Part shown: positions 1-7,132 of the stretch, piece by piece
Numbering within the stretch: position 1 is the first letter of the stretch
Layout of the letters: each line of letters begins with the position of its first letter
From: Collinsella aerofaciens
Lineage (GTDB): Bacteria > Actinomycetota > Coriobacteriia > Coriobacteriales > Coriobacteriaceae
Length of the DNA stretch: 64,000 nt
Reading direction: 5' to 3'
NCBI RefSeq assembly: GCF_015554145.1
Contig: NZ_JADNHZ010000005.1
Coordinates: forward strand, 1 to 64,000
Program-made: the position numbers and the translations under genes
The notes under the pieces: model-generated
What the model saw: only the letters and a program-made list of their open reading frames with translations
What the model was told of the DNA's origin: nothing
Database searches by the model: none

Positions 1-77
1 ACCCCGGAGGAGTTCCGGAATCAGGCCCTCGCGGCCTAGTCGCTATTTAGGGCGTCCAAGATTTGGGACGCAGTTCA
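1..77 (+). mobile_element. Right end of an IS3-family insertion sequence, cut by the window edge
   Basis: Bases 1-39 read in frame as TPEEFRNQALAA followed by TAG. This is the usual C-terminal tail of an IS3-family (IS150-like) OrfB integrase, where a T/SPxEFR motif lies just before the stop. About 15 bases later comes an inverted-repeat end that finishes in GGGACGCAGTTCA at position 77. Its complement begins TGAACTGCGTCCC, the pattern at the tips of IS150-group elements (TGAACTGCACCC...). The DDE catalytic part and left end are outside the window, so activity cannot be judged. Confidence 0.75.
54..77 (+). repeat. Right terminal inverted repeat of the IS3-family element
   Basis: This 24-base end ends in CAGTTCA. 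Read from outside in, it starts TGAACTGCGTCCCAAATC. The flanking host DNA begins at base 78; the matching left repeat and target duplication are not visible. Confidence 0.65.
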
Positions 78-332
78 CGTTGCGCGGCGGGGTCTTTTAC
101 ATCCTGCGGAATGCGCCCGGAGGGAAGCCCGGGACCGCCTGCGTTCTTTTCTCAGATGCCGGGGTGCCGGAAAGGCGGGATGTGAGGGGCGCATTGTTGG
201 ATGGCGCCTTGTATCTGCTTATCGTGGCGGGCGCAGTTCTGAAGAGCTCGATGGGTCATCTCGCTAGGTAAAAAGATGGCTCGCGGTGGTATTGTTGCTG
301 TGGGTTTAATTCGATATGAAAGGGTGACTTTG
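78..332. other. Intergenic DNA between the IS end and the M42 peptidase gene
   Basis: No convincing gene is seen here. The short open frames have no family resemblance and poor starts. It may contain the remains of whatever the IS element interrupted, and the promoter of the peptidase gene in its AT-richer last 50 bases. Confidence 0.4.
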
Positions 333-1361
333 GTGTCCAAGATGGATTCTACGCTCTCCTATATTACTGACCAGTTGAAGGCGCTTACCTCGATTGCTTC
401 ACCTACGGGCTATACCCGTGCGGCTACTGACTATCTAATGGAAACGTTGCGCGATATGGGCTTTGGCCCCGAGCGCTCCAATAAGGGCAACGTGTTGGTT
501 GAGCTTGGTGGCGAGGGTGAGCCGCTCGTACTGGCGAGCCATGTCGATACCCTGGGCGCCATGGTACGCTCCATTAAGGACAATGGTCGCCTGCGCCCCA
601 CGACGCTCGGCGGGCACCAGTGGTCTACGGCCGATGGCGAGAACTGTACCGTCTACACACGCGATGGCAATGTCTACACGGGCGTGGTCCTCAATACCGA
701 GCCTTCGGCGCATGTGGCCGATGAGCCGGTCAAGACCATCGAGAAGAACATGGAAATCCTGCTCGACGAGAACGTTGACAGCAAGGACGATGTGCTCGAG
801 CTGGGTATTCAGACCGGCGACATCATCGCTATGGATCCGCGTACCACGGTGACGGAGAGCGGCTACATCAAGAGCCGCTTCCTGGATGACAAGCTGTCGG
901 CGTCGATTCTGCTGGGCCTGGCCCGCGCCGTTGCTGGCGGCGAGGTGACGCTTTCGCGCAAGGTGTCGCTGCTCTTTACCGTGTACGAGGAGGTTGGCCA
1001 CGGCGGTGCCTTTGTGCCGGCCGACACGCGCGAGATGATCAGCGTTGACATGGGCTGCGTGGGCGACGACTTGGGCTGCACCGAGCGCATGGTGTCGATT
1101 TGCGCCAAGGATTCGGGCGGCCCCTACAACTACGATCTGGTGACCACACTGTCCAATATTGCGCGCGAGCTGGAGCTCGATTACGCCATCGACGTGTACC
1201 CGCATTACGGTTCCGACGTCGAGGCCACGCTTTCGGCCGGCTATGACATTCGCCATGGCCTGATCGGCCCAGGCGTGTATGCGAGCCACAACTACGAGCG
1301 CAGCCACATCGACGGTGTGCGCAACACCTTCGAGCTCGTCCGCGCCTACGTACAGCGCTAA
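333..1361 (+). CDS. M42 family metallopeptidase (glutamyl aminopeptidase / deblocking aminopeptidase type)
   Basis: The protein is about 342 residues, normal for M42 enzymes: cytoplasmic, two-metal aminopeptidases that trim peptides and often form tetrahedral dodecamers. Visible metal and catalytic motifs in order are SHVDTLG (about residue 69), FLDDKLSA (about 184), YEEVGHGG (about 217), VDMGCVGDD (about 238) and a C-terminal ASHNYERSH supplying the last histidine. I chose GTG at 333 because GAAAGGGTG lies about 8 bases upstream. ATG at 342 is the alternative, and an upstream ATG at 285 has no ribosome site. The gene is monocistronic and ends at a strong terminator. Exact peptide specificity (Glu/Asp versus broad) cannot be told from sequence. 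Confidence 0.9.
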   Translation: MSKMDSTLSYITDQLKALTSIASPTGYTRAATDYLMETLRDMGFGPERSNKGNVLVELGGEGEPLVLASHVDTLGAMVRSIKDNGRLRPTTLGGHQWSTADGENCTVYTRDGNVYTGVVLNTEPSAHVADEPVKTIEKNMEILLDENVDSKDDVLELGIQTGDIIAMDPRTTVTESGYIKSRFLDDKLSASILLGLARAVAGGEVTLSRKVSLLFTVYEEVGHGGAFVPADTREMISVDMGCVGDDLGCTERMVSICAKDSGGPYNYDLVTTLSNIARELELDYAIDVYPHYGSDVEATLSAGYDIRHGLIGPGVYASHNYERSHIDGVRNTFELVRAYVQR

Positions 1362-1394
1362 GGAAGCAGTTTGCGACTCGGCTGACCAATCGAT

Positions 1395-1420
1395 AAGGCC
1401 CGATCTCTCGGGCCTTTTTT
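1395..1420 (+). terminator. Rho-independent terminator after the M42 peptidase
   Basis: A perfect 9-bp stem AAGGCCCGA/TCGGGCCTT with a TCTC loop is followed by six T's. Confidence 0.93.
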
Positions 1421-1499
1421 CGCTTTAGGTCATTTAGTATTATGATGTAAGTAATCTATTAACTAAACGCGTAAATTACTTAACGAGGTGATGCGGCAT

Positions 1500-2873
1500 A
1501 TGAATACATCTGAGTACTTATCTATGGGTGATGCCGCCCGCCTGTTGGGCGTTACGAAAGCCCGCATATCGCAACTTGCCGCATCGGGGACGCTTGTGTG
1601 CGATATTGTGGGCGGCCGGAAGATGATCGAGTACAATTCTGCGACCGCCTACCAAAAGGTCCGCAAGCGAGGACGCCGTCCTGCGGCCGATGTGGGACGC
1701 AAGTTTACGCTGATGTCGGCCGACCATGAGGTCGCGCATGTCTCATTTGATCCGACGCGTGAGTTTCCCTTCGAAATCGCCGAGGTCCTCGATGCGCAAC
1801 GAATGCCGTTTGGCACATGCTCGAGCTCTTCTCCAACGGTGAATAAGCGGGAGCTCAACGCGTGGTGGGGGCATCGGTCGGTGCCCGATGTTCGCCCCGG
1901 GCTTATCTCGCGCTACCGCGAGCTGGGAATTGTCAACGGCGTTGAGGCGCCGGTTCAGTGCCTGGGCCTCTCGCTTTCGGATTGCTATTGGCTGCGGCCG
2001 GCAGAATGCGATGGGCTCGAATGGCGAAACCTCAATTACTTCGAGAATGATTTTGAGCGATCGGCGCCCGAGGGGCGTTCGGGTTGGCTGGAGGGCATCG
2101 GTCTTAAAAATCCCGACAACACATCCGAGGGCGAGCTTCCTAAATCGTGGATGATTCGCAACGGTGTTCGCGTTCTGGTCAAGGGGTGCGGCATGGACGA
2201 CCAACGGCCCTTTAACGAGGCGGTTGCAACGGCTCTGCATTGTCGCTTGCTTTCCAAGGGGGAGTTTGTTCCTTACACGGTTGAGCGCATGTTCGATGGC
2301 CCTGTGTGTCTGTGCGACGACTTTCTTGACGGCCGCGAGGAATATGTTCCGGCTGTTTACGTTAAGAACGCCCTTGGTGGCCAGCGAGGAAGTTCGACGT
2401 ACGACCGGTACTGCCGCTTTCTTGGTAAGCATGGAGCAGACGAGGCTGCCGTGAGAAGGTCTATGTCGCAGATGATCGTTTGCGATGCCCTTTTGGCCAA
2501 CAGCGATCGCCATTGGCGAAACTTCGGCATCATCCGCAATGTCGACACCCTGGAGATAAAACCTGCTCCGCTGTTCGATAGCGGCAACTGCCTGTGGTAC
2601 AACGTACCAACTGCCGTGCTCGCAGCTGGGGAGTTTGGGTTTTCCGCTAAGCCGTTTGGGCCCGACCCTTCCGTCCAGCTGGCGCTTGCGGATTTGCTCG
2701 ATTGGTTCGATTCATCGCGGCTCAACGGATTTGTTGATGAGGCGATCGAGATTCTTTCGCAGAGCAAATGGGCCACGGCGGAGGGTCGACTCGAGGCCAT
2801 CCGCCGCGGCCTCGAGCGTCGCGTAATCGAGGTTGGTGCCGCTGTTGAGGTACTTCGACACGTGCAGCGATAA
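1500..2873 (+). CDS. HTH-HipA-like kinase fusion protein
   Basis: This protein of about 457 residues joins two modules. Residues 1-45 (SMGDAARLLGVTKARISQLA) form a MerR/excisionase-like helix-turn-helix. The C-terminal half resembles the HipA kinase core: a nucleotide-binding segment LVKGCGMDDQRPFNEA (about 226), the catalytic loop ANSDRHWRNFG (about 334) and a metal-binding PLFDSGN (about 358). HipA toxins are Ser/Thr kinases, the classical one phosphorylating glutamyl-tRNA synthetase, and are normally paired with a separate HipB DNA-binding antitoxin. No hipB lies next to this gene, so the fused HTH may take that role (inference). ATG 1500 is preferred over GTG 1488 and ATG 1491 because GAGGTG ends 9 bases before it. 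The upstream DNA is AT-rich. Target and toxicity are unknown. Confidence 0.8.
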   Translation: MNTSEYLSMGDAARLLGVTKARISQLAASGTLVCDIVGGRKMIEYNSATAYQKVRKRGRRPAADVGRKFTLMSADHEVAHVSFDPTREFPFEIAEVLDAQRMPFGTCSSSSPTVNKRELNAWWGHRSVPDVRPGLISRYRELGIVNGVEAPVQCLGLSLSDCYWLRPAECDGLEWRNLNYFENDFERSAPEGRSGWLEGIGLKNPDNTSEGELPKSWMIRNGVRVLVKGCGMDDQRPFNEAVATALHCRLLSKGEFVPYTVERMFDGPVCLCDDFLDGREEYVPAVYVKNALGGQRGSSTYDRYCRFLGKHGADEAAVRRSMSQMIVCDALLANSDRHWRNFGIIRNVDTLEIKPAPLFDSGNCLWYNVPTAVLAAGEFGFSAKPFGPDPSVQLALADLLDWFDSSRLNGFVDEAIEILSQSKWATAEGRLEAIRRGLERRVIEVGAAVEVLRHVQR

Positions 2874-2881
2874 ACCCGCGG

Positions 2882-3982
2882 CTACTTAAGTGCGCCGGTC
2901 ACGGTGCCGCCGCCCAGGACGATGTCGCCGCGGTAGACTACAACGGCTTGGCCGGGGGCGATGGCTCGCTGCGGCTCGTCAAAGGTCAGCAACATTTGCC
3001 CGTCTTCGCCGCGCGTAAGGGTCGCTGCCTGGTCTTTCTGTCGGTAGCGGTACTTGGCGCCCACGCGAATGCCGCCGGACGTGAGCTCTACCTCCATGTG
3101 GTCGGCAGGGGCGCTCCAAATCCAGTCGTTGGCCGTGAGCGCCGTGGCCGTCAGGTCCTCGGCCTCGCCCAGATGCACAGTGTTGTTGACGGCGTCGACA
3201 CCCGTTACGTACACGGGATGCGCCATCGCGACGCCCAGGCCCTTGCGCTGGCCGATGGTGTAGCGCAGCGCGCCGTTGTGGCGCCCGACCACGCTGCCGT
3301 CGCGCCACACAATGTCGCCCGGTGCAGCGGGATGTCCGCAACGGCGCTCGATATAGCCCGCGTAGTCACCGTCTGGAATAAAGCAGATGTCCTCGCTTTC
3401 GGCCTTCTGGGCGTTGGTAAAGCCCTGCTCGGCGGCTATGCGGCGCACGTCGCGCTCTTTGTCTAGGCCTGCTAGCGGAAAGATCGTGTGCGCCAGGCGC
3501 TCCTGCGTGAGCGAATACAAAAAGTAACTCTGGTCCTTTTTGGGGTCCTCGCCGCGATGCAGCTGCCAGGTGCCGTCGGGCGCCTGGCTCGTTTTGGCAT
3601 AGTGGCCTGTGGCGATGTAGTCGCAGCCCATATCCAGCGCCGCATCCAGCAACGCGCCAAACTTAATATGGCGGTTGCAGATGATACACGGATTGGGCGT
3701 CAGCCCCTCCTGGTAGGCGTTCATAAAACGCTCGACAACGTTGCGGTCGAAGGTTTGCTGCAAGTCGAGCACGTGATGGGGTATCCCCAGGCGCTCGGCG
3801 ACGGCCTTTGCATCGGCGATGTCGTGGTCGACCTTACTCATGCCCGTGGCGGGATCGGGCGCGGGGCAGGTGAGGCGCATGGTGGCACCGACACATTCGT
3901 AACCCTGACTTTTGAGCAGATACGCGGTCACGCTGGAATCGACGCCGCCGCTCATGGCGACGAGCACGCGCTTGTTGTGCAT
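2882..3982 (-). CDS. mnmA: tRNA-specific 2-thiouridylase MnmA (TrmU)
   Basis: At 366 residues this is full length. MnmA thiolates U34 of the Glu, Gln and Lys tRNAs, using persulfide sulfur delivered from a cysteine desulfurase. The N-terminal PP-loop SGGVDSS (residues 11-17) binds ATP and adenylates the uridine. The catalytic cysteine pair is in NPCIICNRHIKFG (around residue 100) and SEDICFIPDGDY (around 200). The conserved ATGHYAK and KDQSYFL segments that contact tRNA are also present. An AAGGAG ribosome site precedes ATG 3982. The gene converges on the HipA-like gene with only 8 bases between the stops, and is separated from upstream cysK by a strong terminator. It is therefore likely its own transcription unit despite the shared sulfur theme. 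Confidence 0.97.
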   Translation of the reverse strand: MHNKRVLVAMSGGVDSSVTAYLLKSQGYECVGATMRLTCPAPDPATGMSKVDHDIADAKAVAERLGIPHHVLDLQQTFDRNVVERFMNAYQEGLTPNPCIICNRHIKFGALLDAALDMGCDYIATGHYAKTSQAPDGTWQLHRGEDPKKDQSYFLYSLTQERLAHTIFPLAGLDKERDVRRIAAEQGFTNAQKAESEDICFIPDGDYAGYIERRCGHPAAPGDIVWRDGSVVGRHNGALRYTIGQRKGLGVAMAHPVYVTGVDAVNNTVHLGEAEDLTATALTANDWIWSAPADHMEVELTSGGIRVGAKYRYRQKDQAATLTRGEDGQMLLTFDEPQRAIAPGQAVVVYRGDIVLGGGTVTGALK

Positions 3983-4010
3983 GGGGAGGTTCTCCTTGGT
4001 GGCATGTGGC

Positions 4011-4050
4011 CAAAAAAGAAAAGCGGCGCGGGAGGCTGGTTCCGCGCCGC
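4011..4050 (-). terminator. Terminator of cysK
   Basis: On the minus strand a 9-bp stem GCGGCGCGG/CCGCGCCGC is followed by a T-rich run (complement of 4011-4022). It separates cysK from mnmA. Confidence 0.9.
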
Positions 4051-4162
4051 AGACATTGTAGCAAGTTCGGGCGTCCTGTGGGACACCCTGTTGGGATGAG
4101 CTCAGGCTGCCAGAAGAGAGGGGAGACCGGCGTGCCTTGGACTCGTTCTAAGAACGAGAGCT

Positions 4163-5101
4163 CTAGTCCTGGAAGAGTGCCGTGGACAGGTAGCGCTCGC
4201 CGGTGTCGGCGAGCAGCGCCACGATGGTCTTGCCCTCGTTCTCGGGGCGCTTGGCCAGCTGCAGTGCGGCCCACACGGCGGCGCCGGACGAAATGCCCAC
4301 GAGCACGCCCTCCTTGTGGCCCACGGCGCGGCCGGTGGCAAAGGCGTCGTCGTTCTCGACGGGGATGATCTCGTCGTAGACCTGGGTGTCGAGGACGTCG
4401 GGCACAAAGCCGGCACCGATACCCTGGATCTTATGCGGGCCGGCCTGGCCCTTGGAGAGCACCGGGGAGGTGGCGGGCTCGACGGCGACGACCTGAATCT
4501 CGGGGTTTTGCTCCTTGAGGAACTCGCCCACGCCGGTCACGGTGCCGCCGGTGCCGACGCCGGCGACGAAGATGCCGACCTTGCCGTCGGTGTCGTCCCA
4601 GATCTCGGGGCCGGTCGTGGCCTTGTGAATGGCCGGGTTCGCGGGGTTCACAAACTGGCCGGCGATGATGCTGTTGGGGGTCTCCTTCTGCAACTCTTCG
4701 GCCTTGGCGATAGCGCCCTTCATGCCTTTGGAGCCGTCGGTGAGCACGAGCTGCGCACCGTATGCCTGCATCAGCTTGCGGCGCTCGACGGACATGGTCT
4801 CGGGCATGGTGATGATCACCTTGTAGCCGCGGGCCGCCGCCACCGAAGCGATGCCGACGCCGGTGTTGCCGCTCGTGGGCTCGATGATGGTGTAGTCGCC
4901 ACCGCGCACGAGCTTGCCGGCCTTCTCGGCCTCGTCAATCATGTTCTTGGCGACGCGGTCTTTGACGGACCCGGCGGGGTTGAAGTATTCCAGTTTGACG
5001 AGCACACGGGCCTTGAGGTCCTCGTCGGCCTCGAAGTGGGTGAGCTCCAGAAGCGGGGTGTGGCCGATAAGCTGATCGATGGACGTGTAAACATTGCTCA
5101 T
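4163..5101 (-). CDS. cysK: Cysteine synthase A (O-acetylserine sulfhydrylase)
   Basis: This 312-residue PLP enzyme makes L-cysteine from O-acetylserine and sulfide in the cytoplasm. The PLP lysine is in PAGSVKDR (about residue 45). The substrate loop TSGNTG, the phosphate-binding GVGTGGT and the C-terminal GISSGAA are all intact, and the length is normal. ATG 5101 has a GGAGG site 6 bases upstream. It is divergently transcribed from an Rrf2-family regulator at 5353, with a leader containing nested inverted repeats, so sulfur- or redox-responsive control by that regulator is likely (inference). Nothing unusual was seen in the protein. Confidence 0.97.
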   Translation of the reverse strand: MSNVYTSIDQLIGHTPLLELTHFEADEDLKARVLVKLEYFNPAGSVKDRVAKNMIDEAEKAGKLVRGGDYTIIEPTSGNTGVGIASVAAARGYKVIITMPETMSVERRKLMQAYGAQLVLTDGSKGMKGAIAKAEELQKETPNSIIAGQFVNPANPAIHKATTGPEIWDDTDGKVGIFVAGVGTGGTVTGVGEFLKEQNPEIQVVAVEPATSPVLSKGQAGPHKIQGIGAGFVPDVLDTQVYDEIIPVENDDAFATGRAVGHKEGVLVGISSGAAVWAALQLAKRPENEGKTIVALLADTGERYLSTALFQD

Positions 5102-5158
5102 GGTGAACCTCCAAAGTGTTCAAATGACTGGATACCGTGTGGTTTTACGGTGTGTGTG

Positions 5159-5200
5159 ACAGCAAAACCCACAAACCTTATAGGTTGTTCGTTTTGCTGT
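5159..5200 (-). promoter_or_regulatory. Nested inverted repeat in the cysK leader
   Basis: ACAGCAAAAC (5159-5168) and GTTTTGCTGT (5191-5200) are perfect inverted copies. They enclose a second small palindrome, AACC-TTATA-GGTT. The structure lies between the predicted cysK promoter and its start codon. It may be the operator of the divergent Rrf2 regulator or an RNA hairpin. Confidence 0.5.
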
Positions 5201-5208
5201 TGGCAAGC

Positions 5209-5237
5209 ATAGTAGACAGTAAAGCCTAGTAACGCAA
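5209..5237 (-). promoter_or_regulatory. Predicted cysK promoter
   Basis: On the minus strand TTGCGT is separated by 17 bases from TACTAT, a reasonable housekeeping -35/-10 pair about 110 bases upstream of cysK. Confidence 0.5.
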
Positions 5238-5290
5238 TAGGAAATAGAAGATTATTACGAGTCGATTAACCATCTTGACGGGAATAGGTA

Positions 5291-5318
5291 TTTTCAAAAC
5301 CAATTTTTCGGCTAGAAT
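5291..5318 (+). promoter_or_regulatory. Predicted promoter of the Rrf2-family gene
   Basis: TTTTCA and TAGAAT are spaced 16 bases apart in AT-rich DNA about 35 bases upstream of the ATG at 5353. Confidence 0.45.
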
Positions 5319-5352
5319 TTCTACGAATTAAAAGACCGAAAGGCAGCTATAT

Positions 5353-5781
5353 ATGTTGGTTTCCACAAAGGGCAGATATGCCCTACGCGTTATGGTCGAC
5401 CTGGCCGAGCATCAGGCGGCCGGTCGCATCCCGCTCAAAGAGATCGCGGCGCGCCAGGGGATTTCGGAGAAGTACCTCGAGAATATTCTGGCTACGCTCG
5501 TGCGCGCCAACATGCTCTCGGGCATGCGCGGCAAGGGCGGCGGCTATGTGCTCACGCGCCCGCCCGAGCAGTACACGGTGGGCGAGATCCTGCGCCTGAC
5601 CGAGGGCAGCCTGGCGCCGGTCGCCTGCCTGGATGGCGACTGCAAGGGTTGTTCGCGCTCTGACGAGTGCCCCACGCTCGACGTGTGGAAGAACCTGGAC
5701 AAGCTTATCAACGACTACCTCGACGGTGTGACGCTCGATCAACTTGTCGCTCCCAACGAAGGCTACGACTACGTGATCTAG
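5353..5781 (+). CDS. Rrf2-family transcriptional regulator (CymR/IscR-like)
   Basis: This is a 142-residue winged-helix regulator. It opens with MLVSTKGRYALRVMVDLA, the hallmark start of Rrf2 proteins, followed by a recognition helix region ISEKYLENIL and the wing GGYVLTRPP. Four cysteines at positions 92, 97, 100 and 106 (CLDGDCKGC...C) closely match the spacing of the three Fe-S ligands of IscR, which Firmicutes CymR lacks. A cluster or thiol sensor is therefore plausible. Divergence from cysK suggests it represses cysteine synthesis, as CymR does, but with its own Fe-S or redox sensing (inference). The start is fixed by GAAAGGCAG upstream of ATG 5353. No other sulfur genes are adjacent. 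Confidence 0.88.
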   Translation: MLVSTKGRYALRVMVDLAEHQAAGRIPLKEIAARQGISEKYLENILATLVRANMLSGMRGKGGGYVLTRPPEQYTVGEILRLTEGSLAPVACLDGDCKGCSRSDECPTLDVWKNLDKLINDYLDGVTLDQLVAPNEGYDYVI

Positions 5782-5787
5782 CCCACC

Positions 5788-5816
5788 TGCCATTTGGGGA
5801 CGGGGCGGAAATGGCA
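5788..5816. repeat. Short REP-like hairpin with TTGGGGACGG core
   Basis: TGCCATTT and AAATGGCA are perfect inverted arms around GGGGACGGGGCGG. The TTGGGGACG core recurs at 6965-7047 and 63261-63309. Confidence 0.45.
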
Positions 5817-5848
5817 GATTCTCTCGCCCTTTGAGACTTGGCAAATAA

Positions 5849-5885
5849 GAAGGCCGCCCATTTTTGTGATGGGCGGCCTTCGTTT
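5849..5885. terminator. Bidirectional terminator between the Rrf2 gene and the YvlD-like gene
   Basis: A 12-bp perfect stem GAAGGCCGCCCA/TGGGCGGCCTTC has T-rich flanks on both strands, as expected between convergent genes. Confidence 0.85.
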
Positions 5886-5921
5886 TGGGCTGTTGAGACG
5901 GGCGCGGCCGGAATGGCCGTT

Positions 5922-6287
5922 TTAGCCCTCGGCGATGCTGTCAAGGATGCTGCGCATGATGGACACCAGGATGCTGCCCATAAAGGCCGATCCAAAGCTG
6001 GCGATGGAGATACCCGCGCCCAGCAGATTGACCGACAGATAGCTGGCCAGCTCGAGCATAAAGCTGTTGACTACGAGCTGAAAAATACCCAGCGTAATGA
6101 TCGTGAGCGGCAGCGAGATAACCGTCAGGAACGGCTTGACGAGCGAATCGACGATGTTCAAGAACAGTCCCACGAAGGCGAAACAGACCCAGGCCTCGGC
6201 AAAACCGAAGGGCTGGATGCCGGGGACGAGGAACGTGGCAATCGCGATGGCGATAGAGGTAAAGAGCCAGTTAAGCATAAAGCGCAT
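5922..6287 (-). CDS. Phage holin family 4 / YvlD-like small membrane protein
   Basis: This 121-residue, very hydrophobic protein has about four membrane segments, beginning MRFMLNWLFTSIAIAIATFLVPGIQP and containing NIVDSLVKPFLTVISLPLTIITLG. This pattern defines the phage_holin_4_2 (YvlD) family. Members are chromosomal envelope proteins and, despite the name, are not tied to a prophage here. The Bacillus homolog sits in an envelope-stress operon, but the role is not firmly known. ATG 6287 has AAAGGA upstream. It is monocistronic and converges on the Rrf2 gene across a shared terminator. Confidence 0.85.
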   Translation of the reverse strand: MRFMLNWLFTSIAIAIATFLVPGIQPFGFAEAWVCFAFVGLFLNIVDSLVKPFLTVISLPLTIITLGIFQLVVNSFMLELASYLSVNLLGAGISIASFGSAFMGSILVSIMRSILDSIAEG

Positions 6288-6611
6288 GGTGTGAATCCTT
6301 TCTTGCGCAGGGTGCGTCGGTGTCGCGTGAAGCGGTTTGCTGCGGCAGCTTGGACGGCCGCTCGGGTGTGCCGCCTTGTTCGGCCGCCCATTGTCTCAGA
6401 TATTCGTGGAGCTTACGTGCGCATTCGGTTTCAAAACGGCGTTCGTCCTAGAAAACGCGCCGCTGGCAGAGAGTTTTGTCGCTTTAGTTTGGTGGTGTGC
6501 TAAACTGCTACGGGCAAAAGCCACAGGCGTTGCCCTATTGCATAGAACGGGCGAACGATGCCCGATGTCAGTATCAACTTCGATGCCTTTTGGCGGGTTT
6601 GGCGGTGATCG
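6288..6611. other. Intergenic region upstream of the YvlD-like and YerC-like genes
   Basis: This 324-base divergent region has no supported gene. It must hold promoters for both neighbours. TAAACT at 6501-6506 is a possible -10 for the rightward gene, without a good -35. Confidence 0.35.
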
Positions 6612-6911
6612 ATGAATATCGAGAACATGTTTGACAAGCCTGATGTCAAGCAGCTGGTCCACGCATTTAGTCTTTTGGATGACGAGAAGGATATCCAGGC
6701 GTTTTTGACCGATATCTGCACGCCGCGCGAGATCTGCGATCTTTCGCAACGTCTGCAGGTTGCGCGTTATCTGGATGAGGGCGAGCCTTATGTTGAGGTT
6801 CAGGCCCGCACCGGCGCTTCGTCCACTACGGTGAGCCGCGTTTCAAAGGCACTCAACGGCGAGTACGGCGGCTATCGCAAGATCCTCATCAAGCTGGAGG
6901 ATGGCGAGTAG
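6612..6911 (+). CDS. YerC/YecD family TrpR-related regulator
   Basis: This 99-residue all-helical protein has the TrpR-like DNA-binding fold: TPREICDLSQRLQVARYLDEG followed by a helix-turn-helix EVQARTGASSTTVSRVSKAL. It belongs to the YerC/YecD family, which is found in Firmicutes and Actinobacteria and is usually about 100 residues. Family members lack the tryptophan-binding pocket of TrpR, and the effector and regulon here are unknown. The ribosome site before ATG 6612 is weak (GGTGATC). It is a single gene closed by a strong terminator and is not adjacent to tryptophan genes. Confidence 0.88.
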   Translation: MNIENMFDKPDVKQLVHAFSLLDDEKDIQAFLTDICTPREICDLSQRLQVARYLDEGEPYVEVQARTGASSTTVSRVSKALNGEYGGYRKILIKLEDGE

Positions 6912-6937
6912 GCCAGCGGTAAAAACGAATTGCGCAG

Positions 6938-6964
6938 AACCGTCCCTTCGGGGGCGGTTTTTTT
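6938..6964 (+). terminator. Terminator of the YerC-like gene
   Basis: AACCGTCCC and GGGGCGGTT pair across a TTCG tetraloop and are followed by seven T's. Confidence 0.93.
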
Positions 6965-7047
6965 GATCCTTTGGGGACGGAGGAAAACGGATCACTGGGT
7001 TAGACTGACCTCCTCGGTGATCCATTTTCCTCCGTCTCCAAGGGGTC
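6965..7047. repeat. REP/MITE-like long palindrome
   Basis: Arms 6965-6996 and 7016-7047 are inverted copies of 32 bases with about five mismatches. They contain TTGGGGACGGAGGAAAA on one side and its complement on the other, with a 19-base loop. There is no T-tract and it sits just after a complete terminator, so it is more likely an interspersed palindromic repeat than a terminator. Confidence 0.65.
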
Positions 7048-7132
7048 AAATCTGTTGGCGTGGGGCAAATCTGTCCGCGCGGGCGGGTAGGATGGAAGCA
7101 TTGAATATTGCGAACGGTTTGAGTGGAGGACC

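Noticed and set aside
5922-6287. Holin-family annotation as evidence of a prophage
   Set aside because: There is no other phage gene nearby; the YvlD-like family is chromosomal.
6286-6448. Minus-strand frame reading ERRFETECARKLHEYLRQW
   Set aside because: The helix-like composition looked gene-like, but it starts after a stop codon with no ATG, GTG or TTG. It could be a remnant, so it is not annotated.
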